A stretch of DNA of 64,000 bases, taken from assembly GCA_033239005.1 (NCBI GenBank), contig BSQZ01000098.1, positions 874,501 through 938,500 on the forward strand, read 5' to 3'. The notes under the pieces were generated by a model. That model saw nothing but the letters and a program-made list of their open reading frames with translations, was not told the DNA's origin and ran no database searches. The stretch's first letter is position 1; each line of letters opens with the position of its first letter. The DNA is from Lamellibrachia satsuma. Taxonomy: Eukaryota; Annelida; Polychaeta; Sabellida; Siboglinidae. A program made the position numbers and the translations under genes. Below are positions 10,601-22,600 of the stretch, piece by piece.

Positions 10601-13600
10601 GAACAATTGAACAGTTTCGTCATCTGGTGTTAAACCATTGACACCATTCTTCAGTTGTTCAACACTAGTCATGAAATGACACCACTAGTGTTAAACAGTT
10701 ATCTTATTGTCTAGAGAAACAAACTTTGGTGTACAGAACCGAACAGATTCCTTGACATTCTATCGCCCATGTTTGGTGTATATTTGTGTATACTTGTTAG
10801 GTCGAATATCGTATATCTAAATAAAACACTAAATGTAAGACTATACCTTTTTTAGCGAGGAGCATAAAGCAATAATATTTTACTGTACTGGCCTCTTTCA
10901 CTTTCCCGGCAGGAAAGTTCCACTGCCCCGTCACATTCAGGATCTTCAATGAGAACACACACATCGTAGCCATCAAACCTACAGGCAATGTCTTCTGCTA
11001 CGAGGTATTGTGTATGATTTTGCTTCAAGATGATGTCATAGTGCCAGCTGCGTTATGAGACACTTGTCATCTGTAGAGCAGTCTTATTGCTGTGTTATGA
11101 GACACTTGTCATCTGTAGAGCAGTCTTATTGCTGTGTTATGAGACACTTGTCATCTGTAGAGCAGTCTTATTGCTGTGTTATGAGACACTTGTCATCTGT
11201 AGAGCAGTCTTATTGCTGTGTTATGAGACACTTGTCATCTGTAGAGCAGTCTTATTGCTGTGTTATGAGACACTTGTCATCTGTAGAGCATTCTTATTGC
11301 TGTGTTATGAGACACTTGTCATCTGTAGAGCAGTGTTATGAGACACTTGTCATCTGTAGAGCAGTCTTATTGTTACATTATGAGACACTTGTCATCTGTA
11401 GAGCAGTCTTACTGCTACATTATGAGACACTTGTCATCTGTAGAGCAGTCTTATTGCTGTGTTATGAGACACTTGTCATCTGTAGAGCAGTCCTATTGCT
11501 GTGTTATGAGACACTTGTCATCTGTAGAGCAGTCTTATTGTTACATTATGAGACACTTGTCATCTGTAGAGCAGTCTTATTGTTACATTATGAGACACTT
11601 GTCATCTGTAGAGCAGTCTTATTGCTACATTATGAGACACTTGTCATCTGTAGAGCAGTCTTATTGCTACATTATTCAATGTAATCACCCATGAAAGTAT
11701 TCATGTCAATGTTTTAAAGTTATAAGACAGTAAAATTCTTTATTATTCTATGGTTTTTAAATGGAATAATTTTGCAGGTTTCCTTACTAGATAGAACATG
11801 TGTCTTTCATAGATTTGTTAACAGTTCTGTAGTTTGTAAATTGTGTGAAATATGTTTTGTATTAGTAACTTTTTATATCAAACTTGTGTTATTGATTCAA
11901 GGAGTAGGTAAGCTGTTTGGTAAAATTTCATTTCTTGATATAAATAGGAAAGTCATGTTTCTCTTAATAGGCTGTTGAGCAACTCAACTTGAAGCCAGGT
12001 TTCTTCCGGGATCTCATCACGGATGAGCCGTTCACAAAGAAGGACATCATTGGTATTCAGGATCCCACAAACCTGGACAAGTTCAATCTGCAGAAGTTTT
12101 TCCACCTCAAGAAAAGTCTCAAAGTGCTGGACGAAGGTTCATGTGATCACTGTTTGTATTTGTTGACGTTCTGCTTAACTATTTATTTGATTTTGCCATA
12201 TCCTGCTTGGCAAGTTTGTGTGACGTACACAAGCTGTGTGGCTTCATTATACATTTGTTGTGTTTGTTGACTATCTTTGGTGACGTTGTATTAACAGCGA
12301 CACCGCTGTGACAGCAGTGTCATGGTGGTGACTATTTATTTACATTCAATATATGTTAGATGTAACTTGTTATTTACATTCAATATATGGTAGATGTGAC
12401 TTGTTATTTACTTTCAAAATATGGTAGATGTAACTTGTTATTTACTTTCAATATATGGTAGATGTGACTTATTATTTACATTCAGTATATGGTAGATGTG
12501 ACTTATTATTTACATTCAGTATATGGTAGATGTGACTTGTTATTTACATTCAATATATGGTAGATGTGACTTGTTATTTACATTCAGTATATGGTAGATG
12601 TGACTTGTTATTTACATTCAATATATGGTAGATGTGACTTGTTATTTACATTCAGTATGTGATAGATGTGACTTGTTATTTACATTTAATATATGATAGA
12701 TGTGGCTGTTGTGTTTAGAGGAAGAAGAGGCCAAGAAACACCCACGATACAAACTCAAGTCGGTGAATGCTGAGACACGCAGCATCCTTGATGAACTCGA
12801 TACAACGTACACTGCACCTGTATGTTTCACTCCTGTCACTAGATGGCGTTGTGACTTGCATCAGTGACAGGATGGTGGTTTCAGTTATATTGTGCCCACT
12901 TCTACTGTTGCATATATATATAAATATACCATAAATAATAATTTTTACCAAAATATTCTTTCTCATAATTATTTTTTACTATGTGTATTTTCTTAGATTG
13001 ATTGAATACTATCTTGTACAATTGTAGGATGTTGCAAAAAAATCCACAGCAGTTGCACATTTGGTTGTTTCAGTGTTTGTTTATTTATGTTTCTCTGTTC
13101 TCTCGGTAGGAGAAGCTTGCAAACGACAAGAAGAAGGCTGACCGAGTGAATGCAGTAAGTGCCTCAAGGTTTTGTGTTATCTTTGCAGAACTGAGCATTA
13201 GAAAGACGAAATGCAAAGTGTTATTTATTATTTATTTAAAAGTTTAGGCAGTGTGAAATGTTGTGTGAGTTCTGACCAACAAGGAATGTTTTATTCACAA
13301 AATGTACCATTAATTGATTAAATAATATTGTATCAATAATTTATCCAGATTTACTATAACTGCTTTTTTTTACTTTGGATTGTTGTTGTCTCTGCGTGGA
13401 GTCAACTGTTGTACACGTCCTTGCTCTGTGTGGAGTCAACTGTTGTACATGTCCTTGCTCTGTGTGGAGTCAACTGTTGTACACGTCCTTGCTCTGTGTG
13501 AGTCAACTGTTGTACACGTCCTTGCTCTGTGTGGAGTCAACTGTTGTACATGTCCTTGCTCTGTGTGGAGTCAACTGTTGTACATGTCCTTGTTCTGTGT

Positions 13601-16600
13601 GGAGTCAACTGTTGTACACGTCCTTGCTCTGTGGAGTCAACTGTTGTACACGTCCTTGCTCTGTGGAGTCAACTGTTGTACATGTCCTTGTTCTGTGTGG
13701 AGTCAACTGTTGTACATGTCCTTGCTCTGTGTGGAGTCAACTGTTGTACACGTCCTTGCTCTGTGTGGAGTCAACTGTTGTACACGTCCTTGCTCTGTGT
13801 GGAGTCAACTGTTGTACATGTCCTTGCTCTGTGTGGAGTCAACTGTTGTACACGTCCTTGCTCTGTGTGGAGTCAACTGTTGTACATGTCCTTGCTCTGT
13901 GTGGAGTCAACTGTTGTACATGTCCATGCTCTGTGTGGAGTCAACTGTTGTACATGTCCTTGTTCTGTGTGGAGTCAACTGTTGTACACGTCCTTGCTCT
14001 GTGGAGTCAACTGTTGTACACGTCCTTGCTCTGTGGAGTCAACTGTTGTACATGTCCTTGTTCTGTGTGGAGTCAACTGTTGTACATGTCCTTGCTCTGT
14101 GTGGAGTCAACTGTTGTACATGTCCTTGCTCTGTGTGGAGTCAACTGTTGTACATGTCCTTGCTCTGTGTGGAGTCAACTGTTGTACACGTCCTTGCTCT
14201 GTGTGGAGTCAACTGTTGTACATGTCCTTGCTCTGTGTGGAGTCAACTGTTGTACATGTCCTTGTTCTGTGTGGAGTCAACTGTTGTACACGTCCTTGCT
14301 CTGTGGAGTCAACTGTTGTACACGTCCTTGCTCTGTGGAGTCAACTGTTGTACATGTCCTTGTTCTGTGTGGAGTCAACTGTTGTACATGTCCTTGCTCT
14401 GTGTGGAGTCAACTGTTGTACACGTCCTTGCTCTGTGTGGAGTCAACTGTTGTACACGTCCTTGCTCTGTGTGGAGTCAACTGTTGTGCATGTCCTTGCT
14501 CTGTGTGGAGTCAACTGTTGTACATGTCCTTGCTCTGTGTGGAGTCAGCTGTTGTACATGTCCTTGCTCTGTGTGGAGTCAGCTGTTGTACATGTCCTTG
14601 CTTTGTGTGGAGTCAACTGTTGTACATGTCCTTGCTCTGTGTGGAGTCAGCTGTTGTACATGTCCTTGCTCTGTGTGGAGTCAACTGTTGTACACGTCCT
14701 TGCTCTGTGTGGAGTCAACTGTTGTACATGTCCTTGCTCTGTGTGGAGTCAACTGTTGTACATGTCCTTGCTCTGTATGGAGTCAACTGTTGTACACGTC
14801 CTTGCTCTGTGTGGAGTCAACTGTTGTACATGTCCTTGCTCTTTGTGGAGTCAGCTGTTGTACATGTCCTTGCTCTGTGTGGAGTCAACTGTTGTACACT
14901 TCCTTGCTCTGTGTGGAGTCAGCTGTTGTACATGTCCTTGCTCTGTGTGGAGTCAACTGTTGTACATGTCCTTGCTCTGTGGAGTCAACTGTTGTACATG
15001 TCCTTGCTCTTTGTGGAGTCAACTGTTGTACATGTCCTTGCTCTGTGTGGAGTCAACTGTTGTACATGTCCTTGCTCTGTGTGGAGTCAACTGTTGTACA
15101 TGTCCTTGCTCTGTGTGGAGTCAACTGTTGTACATGTCCTTGCTCTCTGTGGAGTCAACTGTTGTACACATCCTTGCTCTGTGTGGAGTTAGCAGTTGTA
15201 CATGTCCTTGCTCTGTGTGGAGTCAGCTGTTGTACATGTCCTTGCTCTGTGTGGAGTTAGCAGTTGTACATGTCCTTGCTCTGTGTGGAGTCAACTGTTG
15301 TACATGTCCTTGCTCTGTGTGGAGTCAGCTGTTGTACATGTCCTTGCTCTGTGTGGAGTTAGCAGTTGTACATGTCCTTGCTCTGTGTGGAGTCAACTGT
15401 TGTACATGTCCTTGCTCTGTGTGGAGTCAGCTGTTGTACATGTCCTTGCTCTGTGTGGAGTTAGCAGTTGTACATGTCCTTGCTCTGTGTGGAGTCAGCT
15501 GTTGTACATGTCCTTGCTCTGTGTGGAGTCAACTGTTGTACATGTCCTTGCTCTGTGTGGAGTCAACTGTTGTACATGTCCTTGCTCTGTGTGGAGTCAG
15601 CTGTTGTACATGTCCTTGCTCTGTGTGGAGTCAACTGTTGTACATGTCCTTGCTCTGTGTGGAGTCAACTGTTGTACATGTCCTTGCTCTGTGTGGAGTC
15701 AACTGTTGTACATGTCCTTGCTCTTTGTGGAGTCAGCTGTTGTACATGTCCTTGCTCTGTGTGGAGTCAACTGTTGTACATGTCCTTGCTCTGTGTGGAG
15801 TCAGCTGTTGTACATGTCCTTGCTCTGTGTGGAGTCAACTGTTGTACATGTCCTTGCTCTGTGTGGAGTCAACTGTTGTACACGTCCTTGCTCTGTGTGA
15901 GTCAACTGTTGTACATGTCCTTGCTCTGTGTGGAGTCAACTGTTGTACATGTCCTTGCTCTGTGTGGAGTCAACTGTTGTACATGTCCTTGCTCTTTGTG
16001 GAGTCAACTGTTGTACATGTCCTTGCTCTGTGTGGAGTCAACTGTTGTACATGTCCTTGCTCCGTGTGGAGTCAACTGTTGTACATGTCCTTGTTCTGTG
16101 TGCTGTCAACTGTTGTACATGTCCATGCTCTGTGTGGAGTCAACTGTTGTACATGTCCTTGCTCTGTGTGGAGTCAACTGTTGTACATGTCCTTGTTCTG
16201 TGTGGAGTCAGCTGTTGTACAAGTCCTTGTTCTATGGAGTCAGTTGTTGTACAAGTCCTTGCTCTGACAGCTGACACCAGTGAATGTGGGTCACTTCAGG
16301 CTCACTACTCTACAGGCAAAGTGGCTGCATCCTTCACCTCCACATCCATGGACCTGGAGACAGAACATGAAGCAGGTAGGACTTTGTTTCTCATTCTTCA
16401 GTCTTACAGACAAGGTTCTCTAAAGGCTGGTTTACGTGAGTGATTAATTGCCCAATTGATCAGCCAATATTGGTTCACACAGTAATTTGTCTGACAGCAG
16501 TGGCAGTGATTTCGAAATATTAACCAATCATTGACCAGCACCAGTCACTAACAGGTGCGTAGCCTTTCATCAAAGCAAAAATCGGGAGTGTCACGAGTCA

Positions 16601-19600
16601 AGTTCTATGTCGCAGTGTCTACAAACATCCCTCGTCTAAACACATACATGATTTAGCTGTACTATGTCCTGCAGCACATTTCAAACTTAGCTGACAAAAA
16701 GAACAAGCATATAACATGCATAACATAACAAATACTCACTCACACATGCACACATGCACACTCACACATGCACACTCACACATGCACACTCACACTCTTC
16801 AGTTGGAAAATTTGCCCAAATATCTAAGCCTATGCAGCCACGAGTTTTCTATACTGAGATCTGCTGATTCTTTGCAATTGAGAACTATTTGTAAATTTAA
16901 CACAGTTTTTTCATTATGTCTCATATGATGCAGCAATAATTGATGAAGATCTGCTGCGGTACGAGAGAATTAAGAAAAAAGGATATGCAAGGATCACAAC
17001 CAACCTGGGACCCCTCAATCTTGAGCTGCATGCAGACATGGTAACACGCACTTTGTTCTATTATTTAATTTATTACAATAAAATCATACTTACATTTTTT
17101 ACTTTAAATATTTCAATAATTATCAATTTATTGTTTTAAAAAAGCCTGCCTAGCTTGTGTGGATGCCAGTTAATTACACACAAATCTGCGACCTGCAATT
17201 AGATCATTTGGAAACATATTCTTGATAATAAAATTTATCATGATTTCCATCTAAAGGAACAAACTCCAGATGGCAAGTGTACAAGGAAGTCATTGGCTTA
17301 TCAACATTAAAAAAAATCAATCTGTGTGACCTTTCATCTGTGTGAACTTTCATCTGTGTGATCTGTGTGACCTGTGATCTATGTGACCTTTCATCTATGT
17401 GACCTGTGATCTGTGTGACCTTTCATCTGTGTGACCTGTGATCTGTGTAACCTGTGATCTGTGTGACCTTTCATCTGTGTGACCTGTGATTTGTGTGACC
17501 TGTGATCTGTGTGACCTGTGATCTGTGTGACCTGAGATCTGTGTGACCTGTGATCTTGTGATCTGTGTGACCTGTAATCTGTGTGACATGCTTCTTATCA
17601 GATGTTTATAAATTCTGTTTTAAACATATTGACACTGCCAGCATTTACACAATCAGTAAATAATTTGTTCCATTCATTTATCAACTTATCGTATCTATAA
17701 CAATTTTAGATTCCAAAGGCATGTGAGAATTTCATCCGGCATAGCCTGGCTGGTTACTACAATGGTACAATTTTCCACAGATCCATACGAAACTTTATGG
17801 TAAGTTTATTTAAATCAATAAACTATAAACAGACTTAAACAGGAAAAACAAAGTTTTACTAAAAACAGAAAAAATAAAGTTTATGTAACTAACTAGTTAA
17901 TGACACTTTTTTCTGGCATAATGAATTAAGAAAATATTGTTGTGAAAATATTTAAATATGAAAATGTTGCTATGAAAATGTTTAAATATGAAAACACTGC
18001 ACTGAAATATCATTAAATAATTAGTTAGAGATGTAATCAATGACAACATTCTGAACATATTCTATGTGATTAGATTTCTCTTCACAGATACAAGGTGGAG
18101 ACCCAGACGGTACTGGACTTGGTAAGTTTTGTCTTTATTCTTCTCCCTGTCTGCAGTTTCAGTATACATATCATGTCACAAATTTAAGGTTGCATTCTTG
18201 TTCCAGCCAGTTTCAGCCAACATGAAAGATAAAGTAGTAATGCATTATTATGGAAACTGTAATCTACTTTGCAAATATGATTCATATGGAGAAGATGAAC
18301 TTTTAAACGTGATGAGAATTCATAATTTCCAATTTTCCATTCCTTTGCATATAGTACAATTCAAGTATCAATGAATAGCATGGTGGCATGAACTGAACAT
18401 ATAGTACAATTCAAGTATCAATGAATAGCATGGTGGCATGAACTGAACATATAGTACAATTCAAGTATCAATGAATAGCATGGTGGCATGAACTGAACAT
18501 ATAGTACAATTCAAGTATCAATGAATAGCATGGTGGCATGAACTGAACATATAGTACAATTCAAGTATCAATGAATAGCATGGTGGCACGAACTGAACAT
18601 ATAGTACAATTCAAGTATCAATGAATAGCATGGTGGCATGAACTGAACATATAGTACAATTCAAGTATCAATGAATAGCATGGTGGCACGAACTGAACAT
18701 ATAGTACAATTCAAGTATCAATGAATAGTATGGTGGCACAAACTGAACATATAGTACAATTCAAGTATCACTGAATAGCATGGTGGCACGAACTGAACAT
18801 ATAGTACAATTCAAGTATCAATGAATAGTATGGTGGCACGAACTGAACATATAGTACAATTCAAGTATCAATGAATAGCATGGTGGCATGAACTGAACAT
18901 ATAGTACAATTCAAGTGTCAGTGAATAGCATGGTGGCCTGGCCTGTACATTCTTGGGGTGCAAAATTAAGGCATTTTTCTTTATGCTGGTTGCTGTGTAT
19001 TCAAAGCATTGTCTCAATATTTGGGATAACATATTTGACAGGTTACAAGAAGTTTGAATTAGAAATAACATATTTGACAGGTTACAAGAAGTTTGAATTA
19101 GAAATAACACTCAGACTCAGTTCAATTCATCAACACACGTCTTTTTCTCTCAGAAATATCCCAGCAGTGAATGTGGATACCTCTCATAACTTACAATGAC
19201 TGTATGTGCTATGTATTTTACAATGACTGTATGTGCTATGTATTTTACAATGACTATGTGTTATGTATTTTACAATGACTGTATGTGCTATGTATTTTAC
19301 AATGACTGTATGTGCTATGTATTTTACAATGACTTTATGTGCTATGTATTTTACAATGACTTTATGTGCTATGTATTTTACAATGACTTTAAGTGCTATG
19401 TATTTTACAATGACTGTATGTGCTATGTATTTTACAATGACTGTATGTGCTATGTATTTTACAATGACTGTATGTGCTATGTATTTTACAATGACTGTAT
19501 GTGCTATGTATTTTACAATGACTTTATGTGCTATGTATTTTACAATGACTGTATGTGATATGTATTTTACAATGACTTTATGTGCTATGTACTTTACAAT

Positions 19601-22600
19601 GACTGTATGTGATATGTATTTTACAATGACTTTATGTGCTATGTATTTTACAATGACTTTATGTGCTATGTATTTTACAATGACTGTATGTGCTATGTAT
19701 TTTACAATGACTGTATGTGCTATGTACTTTACAATGACTTTATGTGCTATGTACTTTACAATGACTTTATGTGCTATGTACTTTACAATGACTTTATGTG
19801 CTATGTACTTTACAATGACTTTATGTGCTATGTACTTTACAATGACTTTATGTGCTATGTACTTTACAATGACTTTATGTGCTATGTACTTTACAATGAC
19901 TTTATGTGCTATGTACTCGCTGGTCCTGGATATATGGCTCTTAAAAATGTTTATTATTGATGACAGGTGGCGACTCTATCTGGGGCGGCCCTTTCAAGGA
20001 TCATTTCAAGCCGAACCTGACTCACACGGGCCGCGGCATCCTGAGTATGGCCAACACCGGCCCAGACTCTAACAAATCTCAGTTGTGAGTAACCAAATGT
20101 GTGTTCATTGTTGTTATGGACACTTTCAACTAAGACAAGGTATTTCAGTGGTGTTTGTTTCAACTAAGACAAGGTATTTCAGTGGTGTTTGTTTCAACTA
20201 AGACAAGGTATTTCAGTGGTGTTTGTTTCAACTAAGACAAGGTATTTCAGTGGTGTTTGTTTCAACTAAGACAAGGTATTTCAGTGGTGTTTGTTTCAAC
20301 TAAGACAAGGTATTTCAGTGGTGTTTGCTTCAACTAAGACAAGGTATTTCAGTGGTGTTTGCTTCAACTAAGACAAGGTACTTCAGTGGTGTTTGCTTCA
20401 ACTAAGACAAGGTACTTCAGTGGTGTTTGTTTCAACTAAGACAAGGTACTTCAGTGGTGTTTGTTTCAACTAAGACAAGGTATTTCAGTGGTGTTTGTTT
20501 CAACTAAGACAAGGTATTTCAGTGGTGTTTGTTTCAACTAAGACAAGGTATTTCAGTGGTGTTTGTTTACCCCATCAACTGTTGGGTTCATTGTTGTTCA
20601 AATTGATATTGTGTGAATAGTTCAATGTGCACATTCAATTTAATAAAAGAGCGCTTTTGTTGAAATCCTTGAAAGGATTCACATTGATTGTTAGATCAGG
20701 AACTTGCGAAAGTATCAGCTATTTGTTGTAGTATTATGTGTTGTAGTGTTATGCGTTGTAGTGTTATGTGTTGTAGTGTTATGTGTTGTAGTGTTGTGTG
20801 TTGTAGTGTTGTGTGTTGTAGTGCTATGTGTTGTAGTGTTATGTGTTGTAGTGTTATGTGTTGTAGTGTTGTGTGTTGTAGTGTTATGTGTTGTAGTGTT
20901 ATGTGTTGTAGTGTTGTGTTGTGTGTTGTATGTTGTAGTGTTATGTGTTGTAGTGCTATGTGTTGTAATGTTATGTGTTGTAGTGTTATGTGTTGTAGTG
21001 TTATGTGTTGTAGTGCTGTGTGTTGTAGTGTTATGTGTTGTAGTGTTATGTGCTGTAGTATTATGTGCAGTAGTGTTATGTGTGGATGTATTATGTGTAA
21101 TAGTATTATGTGTTGTAGTATTATGGAGGCGTAGTAACTTTTGCACTTTTTGTCAAATCATGACTGGGCCCATTAAAAAATAATTTAATAGTTTGTTCGA
21201 CGATGTTATGTCATCAAAACTAAATAAAAAATTTGCACAAACAAGCTAGCTAGTTTTGCAATTTACTGAAGTCATATATCTTATTTCCCAGGTGTCTGGG
21301 ATCATTATCCCCAAAATATTATCCCATTAAAACAAAATACAGTCATATGAAAGTTGCAACATTAACTTGTCATATACTGTATACAGGTTCCTGAGGATAT
21401 AGGCACCATTGAAGTTAATTATTTAAATATAAATGTCTTCAAATTAAAATTGGGCACATATTGTATAGAATAGTATTTACTGGGGCGATAATGGGTGGAT
21501 AATGGGTGGATAATGGGTGGATAATGGCCCAGGCTAATAATATCTGAAGTGATGAGTTCTGTTTTAAACTTTTTTGTTTTGTATTATATAAAACATTATG
21601 CTCTGTTATAGCTTCATCACTTACAGATCGGCTAGACATCTCGACAGTAAACACACAATCTTTGGCAGGTGAGTTGAACAAGATGTGTTGTTTTTCTTCT
21701 CTTAATCCGGAGGATTCATTGCTTCCCTTTAGAATCTGCAAGTTTGTGCATTGCAGATGTCAAGAGTTTGTCACTGAAAGTGGTCTGTCGACCTGAGATA
21801 CAGAGTCTCTGGCTAGTTATAGAGGCTTTACGATTTAAACACAACTAACGAAATATTGTGACAACTGTGAGAACATCACATCAGTGAAATAGTGATATAA
21901 TAGCTGTCTGTCATTACATCAGTGAAATAGTGATATAACAGCTGTCTGTCATCACATCAGTGAAATAGTGATATAACAGCTGTCTGTCATCACATCAGTG
22001 AAATAGTGAAATAACAGCTGTCTGTCATCACATCAGTGAAATAGTGATATAATAGCTGTCTGTCATCACATCAGTGAAATAGTGAAATAACAGCTGTCTG
22101 TCATCACATCAGTGAAATAGTGAAATAACAGCTGTCTGTCATCACATCAGTGAAATAGTGACAGTGGAGGGCAGTTTACACTTGACCACAAATAACTTGT
22201 ACACAGTAGGGTGGAGGGCAGTTTACACTTGACCACAGATAACTTGTACACAGTAGGGTGGAGGGCAGTTTACACTTGACCACAAACAACTTGTACACAG
22301 TAGGGTGGAGGGCAGTTTACACTTGACCACAAACAACTTGTACACAGTAGGGTGGAGGGCAGTTTACACTTGACCACAAACAACTTGTACACAGTAGGGT
22401 GGAGGGCAGTTTACACTTGACCACAAATAACTTGTACACAGTAGGGTGGAGGGCAGTTTACACTTGACCATGAATCGAACAATTTGTCAGTTGTCAACCT
22501 TGTGTCATCAGGGTGGTCGGTGGTCTGGAGACACTGGACAAGATGGAAGCCATAGAGACCGACACCAAAGAGAGGCCAAAGGTCATCATCTTGTTATCTT

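Noticed and set aside
13375..16443. Open frames of 605, 626, 912, 234, 268 and 171 aa, Cys-rich ([20 protein letters not shown] type)
   Set aside because: They are three registers of one 34-bp repeat whose unit contains no stop triplet. The array sits in an intron of a well-supported gene, and no domain or signal supports a protein.
20704..21183. Hydrophobic membrane-like protein ([10 protein letters not shown])
   Set aside because: 15-bp repeat in an intron; a hydrophobic register arises from GTTGTA-rich units.
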